This document shows, one piece after another, positions 22,932 through 33,007 of a stretch of 64,000 bases of DNA. Position 1 is the first letter of the stretch; each line of letters starts with the position of its first letter. The notes beneath the pieces were generated by a model, which saw nothing but the letters and a program-made list of their open reading frames with translations, was not told the DNA's origin and searched no databases. Origin of the DNA: Penium margaritaceum. Taxonomy: Eukaryota; Streptophyta; Zygnematophyceae; Desmidiales; Peniaceae. The position numbers and the translations under genes are program-made. The DNA lies in NCBI GenBank assembly GCA_023375785.1, contig SZWC01000033.1:435216-499215 (forward strand), in the 5' to 3' direction.

Positions 22932-25790
22932 AGACCATGGGTTGGGAACACTAGTTATCAACTAGCAAGTAGAAAGATTTTCAACAAGTAGTGGCACGGT
23001 GTGGCCAGCGAGCATAGTGACCAACCAAAGGATGCATATGTCACTGACTATGACCGAAGAAGTCCACTATGTGTGGTCAACGTTGACAACTCATAACACG
23101 AGTCAAAAAGGGTCAGAGGGAGACACAATGGTTTGGGAACCCTATGTATCAACTAGAAAGGACAAAGAACTTCAATACGTAGTGGCACGGTGTGGTTACT
23201 ATGCACACCAAACAACCAAACTAGGCACATGTCACTGCCCATGACCAGATGATTTCAATATGGGTGGTCAACGTTGACCAACCATAACACGAGTCACAAA
23301 CGGTCAGGGGAGGAAACAATGCTTTGGGAATATCAGTTCTCAACTAGTACGTACAATGACCTTCGGTCAGTAGTAGCATGATTTGGCTACCATGCACAAT
23401 GACCGACCAAAGTAGGCATATGTACTGCCTTTGACCAAAGAAATCCTCTGTGTGTGGTTAATGTTGACAACTCATAATACGAGTCACAAATGGTCAGAGG
23501 GGGAAACAATGGTTTGGGAACATTGAGTATCAAATAGAAAGCACAAGGAGCTTCAATACGTTGTGGCACACTGTGGATACCATGCACAATGACCAACCAA
23601 AGTAGGCATATGTCACAGACCACGAGCAAATAATGACACTAAGTGTGGTAAACCTTAACAACTCATAACACGAGTCACAAATGGTCAGGGTGGAAGATAA
23701 TGGTTTGTGACTACTAGTTACCGACTAGCAAGTACAAATACCTTCAATATGTAGTGGCACAATGTGGCTACAAGGCACAGTGACCAACCAAAGTATGCAT
23801 ATGTCACTGACCATGAACAAAGGATTTCACTTCATGTGGTCAACATTTACAACTCACAACACGGGTCATAGATAGTCAGAGGGGGCTAACAATGGTTTCG
23901 GAACAATAGCTGTCAACAAGAAAGCACAAAGACATTCGATACGCAATGACACGGCGTGGTAACCATGTACAATAACAAACCAAAGTAGGCATGTGTCACA
24001 AACCATAACCAAACGGATTTCACAGTGTGTGGTCAACGTTGAAAACTCATAACACGAGTCACAACTGGTCAGTGGGGGAAACCATGGGTTGGAAACACTA
24101 GCTATGAACGAACAAGTACAAAGATTTTCAACAAGCAGTGGCACGGTGTGTCTAGCGTGCACACTGACCAACCAAAGGATGCATATGTCACTGACTATGA
24201 CCGACGAAGTCCACTATGTGTGGTAAACATTGACAACTCACAACACGAGTCACAAATGGTCAGAGGGATAGACAATGATTTGGGAACCATATGTATCCAC
24301 TAGAAAGGACAAGGAACTTGAATACGTAGTGGCACGGTGTGGCTAGTATGCACACCAAACAACCAACCCAGGAATATGTCACTGACCTTGACCAAAGAAT
24401 GTCAACATGGGTGGTCAACGTTGACCAACCATAACACTAGTCACAAAAGGTAAGGGGAGGAAACAATGCTAAAGGAATATCAGTTCTCAACTAGCAAGCA
24501 CAACGACCTCCAGTCGGTAGTAAGAGGGTGTGGCTACCATGCACAATGAACGTCCAAAGTAGGCATATGTACTGCCATTGACCAAAGAAATCTGTTATGT
24601 GTGGTCAACATTGACCACTCATAATACGAGTCACAAATGGTCAGAGGTGGAAACAATGGTTTGGGAACACCAGGTATCAAAAAGCAAGCACAAGGAGCTT
24701 TAATACGTTGAAGCACGGTTTTGATACCATGCACAATGACCAACCAAAATAGGCATATGTCACTGACCATGACCAAATGATGGCACTAAGTGTGGTAAAC
24801 CTTGACAACACATAACACGAGCCACAAATGGTCAGGGTAGAAGATAATGATTTGTGAATACTAGTTATTGACCAATAAGTAGAAATACCTTCAATATGTA
24901 GTGGCACAGTGTGCCTACAATGCACAGTGACCAACCAAAGTATGAATATGTCACTGACCATGAACAAATAACTTCACTTCATGTGGTCAACATTTACAAC
25001 TCACAACACGGGTCACAGATAGTCAGAGGGGGCTAACAATGGTTTGGGAACACTAGCTGTCAAGAAGAAAGTACAAAGACCTTCAATAGGCAATGACATG
25101 ACGTGGAAACCATGTACAGTAACAAACCAAAGTATGCATGTGTCACAAATCAGGACCAAACGGATTTCACAGTGTGTGGTCAACGTTGAAAACTCATCAC
25201 ACGAGTCACAACTGATCAGTGGGGAAAACTATGGGTTGGGAACACTAGTTATCAACTAGCAAGTAGAAACATTTTCAACAAGTAGTGGCACGATGTGGCT
25301 AGCTTGCACAGTGACCAACCAAAGGATGCATGTGTCACTGACTTTGACCGACGAAGTCCACTATGTGTGGTCAACATTGACAAATCACAACACGAGTCAC
25401 AAATGGTGAGAGGGAGAGACAATGGTTTGGGAACCATATGTATCCACTAGAAAGGACAAGGAGCTTTAATACGTAGTGGCACGGTGTGGCTATAATGCAC
25501 ACCAAACAACCAAACTAGGCATATCTCACTGACCATGATGAGATGATTTCAATATGGGTGGTCAACGTTGACCAACCATAACATGAGTCAAAAATGGCAA
25601 GGGGAGGAAACAATGCTATGGGAATATCAGTTCTTAACTAGCAAGTACAACTACCTTCAGTCAGTAGTAGCACGGTGTGGCTACCATGCACAATGAACGA
25701 CCAAAGTAGGCATATGTACTGCCTTTGACCAAAGAAATCTGATGTGTGTGGTCAACACTGACCACTCATAATACGAGTCACAAATGGTCA
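22932..25790 (+). repeat. Satellite hexamer run, super-unit 2, right of the copia insertion
   Basis: The interrupted D monomer resumes with AGACCATGGGTTGGG and the array continues D-E-F, A-B-C-D-E-F, A-B-C-D-E-F with A monomers near 23520 and 24670. The register is unbroken across the insertion. No gene-like sequence is seen. Confidence 0.92.
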
Positions 25791-26716
25791 GAGGGGGAAA
25801 GAATGGTTTGGGAACACCAAGTATCAAAAAGCAAGCACAAGAAGCTTCAATACGTTATTGCACGGTGTGGATACCATGCACGATGACCAGCCAAAACAGG
25901 CATATGTCAATGAACATGACCAGATAATGGCACTAAGTGTGGTAAACCTTGAAAACTCACAACACGAGTCTCAAATGGTCAGGGTGGAAGATAATGGGTT
26001 TTGAATACTAATTATTGAATAGCAAGTACAAATACCTTCAATATGTAGTGGCACAGTGTGGCTACAATGCACAGTGACCAACCAAAGTATGCATATCTCA
26101 CTGACCATGAACAAAGAATTTCACTTCATGTGGTCAGCGTTGACAACTCAAAACACGAGTCACTGATAGTCAGAGGGGGTAACAATGGTTTGGGAACACT
26201 AGCTATCAACTAGAAAGCACAATGACCTTCAATACGTAGTGACACGGCGTGGTAACCACGTAAAGTGACAAATCAAACGAGGCATATGTCACTAACCATG
26301 ACCAAAGAATTTCAATAAGGGTGGTCAACATTCACAACCCATAACATGAGTCACAAATGGTCAGAGGGGGGAAAACATGGCTTCAGAACACTATGTATCT
26401 TCTAGCAAGTACAAATTCTTTTTGTATGTATTGGCACAATGTGGCTACCGTGCACAATGACCTATCCAAGTAGGCATACATCACTGCTCATGGCTAAAGA
26501 AGTTTAGTGTGTGTGGTCAACGTTCACAACTCATAATACAATTCAAAGATGGGCAGAGGGAGAAACAATGGGTTGGGAATACTCGGTATCGACTAGCAAG
26601 TACAAAGACCTTCGATAAGTGGTGGCACGGTGTGGCTACCGTGCACAATGACCAACCAAAGTATGCTTGTGTTGCTGAATATCATAAACAGAGTATCACA
26701 GTGTGTAGTCAGCTTT
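25791..26716 (+). repeat. Super-unit 2 trailer (A, B, C', P1, P2)
   Basis: The array leaves the hexamer cycle: A and B are followed by C' (AGCTATCAACTAGAAAGC, then AATAAGGGTGGTC), P1 (CACTATGTATCTTCTAGC and GTAGGCATACATCACTGCTCATG) and P2 (AATACTCGGTATCGACTAG, GATAAGTGGTGGCACGG), and then the spacer. The same trailer precedes spacers 4, 5 and 7, and all but its A-B part precedes spacer 6. Confidence 0.85.
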
Positions 26717-27251
26717 CCTTCTTACGACTGGTCAATCAAAGAAATTGTTGAGAGGTTATTCAAGCTCAAAGTTGCAAAATTTGAAATTCCGTCTGCGTCA
26801 ATCTTTTTTTGATTAAACTAACTTTGTTATCATTCATTCTTTTGAAAACCACCCTTTATTCTTACAGCCCCTTATTTTATGCCCTATATCCATAGGAACC
26901 CTTATAGTGTCATTTGGACATCATATGACCACCATGTGCACTGGCTTAGTGCTTATAGATTTAAATTCTGGAGCGGTAGGTCCTGGGTTTGAATCCTCGT
27001 ATGTGCAATATAGAATAGGCTCGCGACCTAGGGGGGGGGGATGGCCGTGTTGTGATACCTCAACTTTACCTTCAAGCCTAAGCCGTGGGGGTGGTAGGGG
27101 GGGTGTCATAATGCGGTCGCAAATCTGTCCTCCAGGTCGTCCACGGAACATCCCTCCAAGGGGGTGGGAGGGAGTATTCCAGTGAAGACACCCACACGTA
27201 ACAAATCAACAAAACCGACCTGGTGTCAAAGAGAGAAACATTTTGCTATTC
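26717..27251 (+). repeat. Super-unit spacer, copy 3 (complete, no gap)
   Basis: This is the most useful copy because it has no N gap. It contains the AT/T-rich left arm, the tRNA-like head, a G10 tract at 27031-27040, the TGTTGTGATACCTCAAC segment, a second G-rich tract, and the GTCATAATGCGGTCGC right arm (from 27105). It is about 535 bp long. The short G tract may explain why this copy was readable. Confidence 0.88.
26942..26996 (+). promoter_or_regulatory. tRNA-like pol III A/B boxes, spacer copy 3
   Basis: A-box-like TGGCTTAGTGC at 26942-26952 and B-box-like GGGTTTGAATCC at 26985-26996 have the spacing and order of a tRNA-derived SINE head. GGAGCGGTAGGTCCTGGG lies between them. Confidence 0.6.
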
Positions 27252-28065
27252 ATTGACTAGCAAGTACAACCAATTTAAACAAGTAGTGGAACGGTGTGGC
27301 TACCATGCACAATGACCAACCAGATTAGGCATGTGCCACACACCATGACCAAATCATCTTACTATGTGTGGTCAACATTCACAACCCATTATATGGGACA
27401 CGACTTGTCAGAGAGGAAAACAATGGTTTGGGAATACTAGATACCAACTAGCAAGTACAACGACCTTCAGTCAGTAGTAGCACGGTGTGGCTACCATGCA
27501 CAGTGACCGACCAAATTAGGCATGTGTACTGCCTTTGACCAAATAAATCCGCTGTGTGTGGTCAACGTTGACAACTCATAATACGAGTCACAAATGGTCA
27601 GAGGGGGAAACAATGATTTGGGAGCACCAAGTATCAACTAGCAAGCACAAGGAGCTGCAATACGTTTTGGCACGGTGTGGATACCATGCACGATGACCAA
27701 CCAAAGTAGGCATATGTCACTGACCATGACCAAATAAAGTCACCATGTGTGGTACACTTTGACAACTCATAACACGAGTCACAAATGGTCAGAGTGGAAG
27801 ATAATGGTTTCTCAATACTAGTTATCCACTAGAAAGTACAACCACCTTTAATGTGTAGTGGCACAGTGTGGCTACAATGCACAGTGACCAAGCAAAGTAT
27901 GCATATGTCACTGACCATGAACAAATTATTTCACTTCATGTGGTCAATGTTGACAACTCACAACACGATTCATAGATATTCAGAGGGGGTAAAATGGGTT
28001 GGGAACCCTATCTATCAACAAGAAAGCACAAAGACCTTTGATACGTAGTGACACGACGTTGTAAC
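27252..28065 (+). repeat. Super-unit 3 leader, left part (X0, X1, A, B, C)
   Basis: Order is X0, X1 (ATACTAGATACCAAC near 27440), A, B (TCTCAATACTAG) and C (CCCTATCTATCAACAAG). The C monomer is interrupted after GTTGTAAC by the second LTR element. Its continuation is at 31759. Confidence 0.85.
28061..28065 (+). other. Target-site duplication GTAAC (left)
   Basis: GTAAC precedes the 5' LTR and follows the 3' LTR at 31759-31763. Intact C monomers have the same GTGGTAACCATGTAC once. Confidence 0.96.
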
Positions 28066-28679
28066 TGTCAGAAATATGACTCTGACAAGGTCTTCCTCAC
28101 AATATATACCCCTCGGATAATCTGAGTTCTTGATACTGGTTCAGGTCCCACACCGAACCACCTTGGCAACGACTGGTTAGTGACAACCGTTATGCCAAAG
28201 CCGGACCGCTCCTAATAAGCGACCAAGTCGCCACGCGTCCGGCTAGCGGAAAGAAGCCGTTAACACTTTCTTTGTCATGTTATGAAGTATAAACGGAGGA
28301 TGTTCATTCCCTCCTCAATTTAACCAGAATAGTTCTGCTCGTCATGCTCCCCCTTTGGTTCCGCGGCTTTGCCGCCGTGTCTTTGCTCTGCTTGCCCCTC
28401 GCATTTCCTACCTTCGCTTGTCCCTCTCAACCCTTCGCTCCGTCACTCTCGCTCATTCGCTCAGCTCTTTAACTCCGCCAACCATCACTCCTCTCGCCAG
28501 TACTCTCTCTCACTTCAACTTGCCAACCTCGACTACCTCACGCCTTGGTCTCCATCAGCTCCCACGACTAACTCCTCGAACTGCTCTCGCCTACGTCACT
28601 CTGCTGACGAACACTCGCATGTGCTGATGCTTCTGCCTGCTTTTGCTGCTGCTGTTATCGTGTTTGCATTCTTCTGACA
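28066..28679 (+). repeat. 5' LTR of non-autonomous element (614 bp)
   Basis: It starts TGTCAGAAATATGAC and ends CTTCTGACA directly before the tRNA primer site. A TATAAAC string near 28288 is a possible TATA element. The second half is strongly C/T-rich. Confidence 0.94.
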
Positions 28680-28691
28680 TGGTATCAGAGC
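28680..28691 (+). other. Primer binding site, initiator Met-tRNA
   Basis: TGGTATCAGAGC is complementary to the 3' end of plant initiator methionine tRNA and starts at the base after the LTR, as expected for minus-strand priming. Confidence 0.95.
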
Positions 28692-29186
28692 TTCAGGCAA
28701 CATCACCTGGAGTCCAGTTACCGTATTATTGCTTTACTGTCATCCTTGCTTCATCGCCTCCACTCGCGTTCTCCTGCTGCCATTACCGTCGCCTCGTGCT
28801 TTGCTGCTTGGCCAACAGCTGATATCAGCAGCTCTGCGTAACGAGTCCGCCGCGCTGAAGAAATGTCTCGTCATCCCAAGAAGGCCCTGCGCCCATGTCC
28901 ACGCTCCTGGCTAACAACGGGTGACGTGTCGCCTACATTAGTGGCAAGCAACTCTCGAGCCGCTTCTTGCCGTCAACTACCAAGAAGCTTCCTGTCGTTC
29001 GCCATCCATTGCCCCTCATCACATCTGCTTCCGCCAGCATCTCCTCCTCTTTTGTCTTGCCTCATCAGCCTCATCTGCTCCTCCTCGCTGATATTCTCCG
29101 TCCGTCTGCTTCCATCATCTCGAGCCGTCTTCTCGCATTGCCTCCTCGCCTCGTCAGGAGCTGCAGCCAAAACTTCCGTCGTCAAT

Positions 29187-29389
29187 ATATCGGACACCAC
29201 TAGTCTTCCTGCTCCCACTTCCGAGCTAACTGGGGTACAAGCCGTCACTCTCCTGACATCAGCAGTCGTGCCTCTCGCCATTGTCTGAATCCCCCTGCCA
29301 CAACCAACCTCTTCGAGTTGACAGGATATCGGACACCACCAGTCTTCCTGCTCCCACTTCCGAGCTAACTGGGGAACAAGCCGTCACTC
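29187..29389 (+). repeat. Direct 64-bp repeat inside the non-autonomous element
   Basis: 29187-29250 and 29326-29389 match at all but about two positions (beginning ATATCGGACACCAC, ending GCCGTCACTC) at an offset of 139 bp. Confidence 0.85.
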
Positions 29390-29714
29390 CTGAAAAGCAG
29401 AAGAAGTGGTTGTGTTGTCCCACCTCCGTGCCGCGTTGCATCTCCCTCCATCTGCATCACTCTTTACCTCTCCTCTTCAGCATCATCGCCAGCCTCCAGT
29501 CTTCACATCATCCTCATCCGCTTCAATTGGCTCTCCTCGACCTTCTCGCTCCAGTATCCTCAATTCCATCTGCCGTCTATCTCATCTCATGATCATCTGC
29601 CATCTTCCAGTCTCTTCATCATCCATATCATCCACGCCGTCTTCGCATCGACTCCTACTCCATCGTCAGCATTATGCGCGCCGCCCTCTCATCAATCATC
29701 CGCATCAGCATCGT

Positions 29715-30660
29715 TTTATCGCGCACGTGGTTCCGCCCCTGCGCCCACTCATCAATCAATCGTTCCTCCGTTTTGCATTGCTTTTAGCTCGGCATAAGGG
29801 TCTGCCCAGTCGCATCACCTTTTTCCGCGGCGACCGGCGTCCATGCCGAAACTTCCTTCAGCGCACGCGGTTCGCACCTGCGCCCACTCCATCATCATCA
29901 TTGGGTTTTGCTTCTGCAATCATCATCCACATCTGTGAACGGTAGTATGATCTGCACGAGCTAGCTGCCCGTGACCGCAGCAGCCTGCACCCACACCAGT
30001 AGCAGATTTCTCGCGGCACGTCGGCACCTACCTTCCCCTTGCCGCATCCTACTCCCCTAATTCAAATCGCGCACGTGGTTTCTCCCCTGTGCCCACTCCA
30101 TCATCCAACATTCCTCTGTCGTCATCCGCTTCCGCTCCGTTCGGCACAAGGATCTGCCCGGTCACATCGCCCATTCCGCGACAACCCGCATCCACGCCGA
30201 GAACATCCATCGCGTACGTGGTTCCGCCCCTGCGCCCACACATCAATCAATTGTTTCCTCCACTTCACATCGCTTTCTGCTCGGTACAAGGATCCGCCTG
30301 GTCGCATCTCCTTCTCTGCGACGGCCTGTACCCACGCCAAACTTCCTTCAGCGCACGCGGCTCGCCCCTGCGCCCACTCCCTTGTCATCATCAGGTTCGC
30401 CTTCAGTGATCATCGTCAGCATCTGTGACCAGCACAAGGATTTGCACGAGCCAGCTGCCCGCTTCGCAGCAGCCTGCACCCACCTTGGTAGCAGATTTCT
30501 CGCGACACTTCAGCCTCTGCCTTCTCCTTGCCGCATCATGCACCCCTACTTCAATCACGCATGTGGTTTTACTCCTGCGTGCACTCCATCATCCAACGAT
30601 TCCTCTATCATCATCCAATTCCACTCTGATCGGCACAAGGATCTACCCTATCAAATCCAG
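29715..30660 (+). repeat. Internal tandem repeat (about 490-bp period) of the non-autonomous element
   Basis: A compound unit occurs nearly twice: the GTGGTTCCGCCCCTGCGCCCAC segment is at about 29725 and 30216, CTTCCTTCAGCGCACGCGG at about 29848 and 30341, and AGCAGATTTCTCGCG at about 30000 and 30490. Each unit holds three related subunits, each starting with an RCACGYGGTT-like string followed by TGCGCCCACT. The repeats fill most of the interior 3' half. Confidence 0.8.
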
Positions 30661-30710
30661 CCAATAAACAGACACCAGCAACTGCCACACACTCTCAACA
30701 ACTAACCATC

Positions 30711-31055
30711 ATGGCAGTACAAGCCCTCGACTGGACACACATTCCAGTTCTTGATCAGTTGGGAGAAAACATCCACGACTGGTATGGTGGCATACAAATC
30801 AAAACAAAGTCCTCTCTTCTTCGCGGGTATCAGCTCTCCCTCTTTCGGGAAGGAGTTTATGACAACCCCGGATGTCCCCCAAGGGCATATACAACAACCT
30901 TGCAGGACATGAAAACGTGCTTACGTGACACCACCCATACAATCTACCACAAAATAATTGATGAAGTGGCACCTGTTGTAGCAATGTTGCACACTCTTGT
31001 GGCAGCAGCGTGGAACCCAAACCTCTACAACGGGATCATCCTCTTCCTCCGTTGA
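30711..31055 (+). pseudogene. Short open frame of the non-autonomous element (114 codons)
   Basis: The ATG stands in a favourable context (ACCATCATGG) just after the internal repeats and the frame ends about 90 bp before the 3' LTR. The product begins MAVQALDWTHIPVLDQLG and looks like a plausible soluble, partly helical protein, unlike the low-complexity frames upstream. I recognise no retroviral domain. It could be a remnant or private protein of the element, or chance. It is annotated as part of the fossil and not as a host gene. Confidence 0.4.
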
Positions 31056-31144
31056 GTGGTCAATGCGCCCACTAGACAAAGACAGATAGACACTGGTGCC
31101 CTATAGGCACTCAGGTATTTACACCTTGTCAGAATCAGGGGGGC

Positions 31145-31758
31145 TGTGAGAAATATGACTCCGACAAGGTCTTCCTCACAATACATACCCCTCAGATAAT
31201 CCGAGTTCTTGATACTGGTTCAGGTCCCACACCAAACCACCTTGGCAATGGCTGGTCAGTCACGACCGTTCTACCAAAGCCGAGCCGCTCCTAATAAGCG
31301 ACCACGTTGCCACGCGTTCGGCTAGCGGAAAGAAGCCGTTAATACTTACTTTGTCCTGTTCTGAAGTATATACGGAGGATGTTCATTCCCTCCTGAGTTA
31401 AACCATAACAGTTCTGCTCATCCTGTTCCCCCTTTGGTTCCACGGCTTCACCGCCATGTCTTCGCTCTGCTCGCCCCTCGCATTTCCTACATTCGCTAGC
31501 CCCTCTCAACCATTCGCTCCGTCACTCTCGCTCCTTCGCTCAGCTCTTTTACTACGCCAACCATCACTCATCTCGCCAGTACTCTCTCTCACATCAACTT
31601 GCCTACCTCGACTACCTCGCGCCTCGGTCTCCATCACCTCCCACGACAAACTCCTCGAACCGCTCTTGCCTACGTCACTCTGCTGACAAACACTCGCGTG
31701 TGCTGATGCTTCTGCCTGCTTCTGCTGCTGCTATTGTCATGTCTGCATTCATTTAACA
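31145..31758 (+). repeat. 3' LTR of non-autonomous element (614 bp)
   Basis: This is a direct repeat of 28066-28679 with the same length and about 63 differences by eye. The target duplication GTAAC follows at 31759-31763. Confidence 0.94.
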
Positions 31759-33007
31759 GTAACCATGTACAATGACAAACCAAAGTAGGCATATGTCACT
31801 AACCATGACCAAACGGATTTCAGAGTGTGTGGTCAATGTTGAAAACGCAAAACACGAGTCACAAATGGTCAGGGGGGAAGCAATGGGTTGGGAACACTAG
31901 TTATCAACTAGCAAGTAGAAAGATTTTCAACAAGAAGTGGCACGGTGTGGCTAGCGCACACAGTGACCAACCAAAGGATGCATATGTCACTGACTATGAC
32001 CGAAGAAGTTCACTATGTGTGGTTAGCATTGACAAATCATAACACGAGTCACGAATGGTCAGAGGCGGAACCAATGGTCTGGGAACATCAGGTGTCATCT
32101 AGAAGCACAAGGACCTTCAACAAGTTGTGGCACGGTGTGGATACCATGCACAATGACCAACCAAAGAAGGCATATGTCACTGACCATGACCAAATAATGT
32201 CAATAAGTGAGGTAAACTTTGACAGCTCATCAAATGGTCAGAGTGGAAAACAATGGTTCGTGAATACTGGGTATTGAGTAGCAAGTACAAATACCTTCCA
32301 TATGTAGTGGCACAGTGTGGCTATCATGCTCAGTGACCGACCAAAGTATGCATATCTCACTCACCATAACCAACGAATTTCACTTCATGTGGTCAGCGTT
32401 GACAACTCACAACACGAGTCACATATAGTCATAGGGGGATAACAATGGTTTGGGAACACTAGCTATTAACCAGAAAGCACAAATACCTTTAATATGTAGT
32501 GACATGGCGTGGTAACCATGTACAGTGACAAACCACAGTAGGCATATGTCACTAACCATGACCAAACGAGTTTCACAATGTGTGGTCAATTTTGAAAACT
32601 CATGACACGAGTCACACATGGTGAGAGGGGGAAACAATGGATTGGGAACACTAGTTGTCAACCAGCAAGTACAAAGAGTTTCAACAAGAAGTGGCACGGT
32701 TTGGCTAGCGTGCACAGTGACCAACCAAAGGATGAATACGTCACTAACTATGACCGAAGAAATCCAATATGCGTGGTCAACATTGACAGCTCATAACACG
32801 AGTCACAAATGCCCAGAGGGAGAGGCAATGGTTTGGGAACCCTATGCATGGACTAGACAGCACAAATAACTTCAATACCTAGTGGCACGGTGTGGCTACT
32901 ATGCACACAGAACAACCAAACTAGGCATATGTCACAAACCATGACGAGAGAATTTCAATATTGGTGGTCAACATTGACCAACCACAAAACGACTCAAAAA
33001 CGGCCAG
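31759..33007 (+). repeat. Super-unit 3 leader, right part (C, D, A', B', C', D', E')
   Basis: The split C monomer resumes (GTAACCATGTACAATG) and is followed by D, A' (GGTCTGGGAACATCAGG near 32080), B' (TATTGAGTAGC), C' (AGCTATTAACCAGAAAGC), D' (GATTGGGAACACTAGTTGTC) and E' (CCCTATGCATGGACTAG). The primed types are consistently different from the hexamer types. The same run occurs in super-units 4, 5 and 6. Confidence 0.87.

Larger units (their letters stand above)
28066..31758 (+). mobile_element. Non-autonomous LTR retrotransposon (fossil), 3.7 kb
   Basis: Two 614-bp LTRs (TGTCAG or TGTGAG...AACA or GACA) enclose an internal region of about 2.47 kb, flanked by the target duplication GTAAC. 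A perfect initiator-Met tRNA binding site (TGGTATCAGAGC, 28680-28691) follows the 5' LTR and a purine tract (CAGGGGGG) precedes the 3' LTR. I see no protease, integrase or RT, so it must have depended on another element for movement. The interior is pyrimidine-rich with internal tandem repeats, and has one short open frame near the 3' end. It is larger than a classic TRIM and smaller than a typical LARD. The LTRs differ at about 63 of 614 positions by eye (about 10%), or about 4 million years at 1.3e-8 per site per year, so it is older than the copia insertion. The family was not recognised; the primer site is common in Ty1/copia but not exclusive to it. Confidence 0.92.

Noticed and set aside
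28369-30705. Long serine/proline/histidine-rich open frames in the second element.
   Set aside because: They arise from C/T-rich tandemly repeated DNA, overlap in several frames and have no domain. They are not treated as genes.
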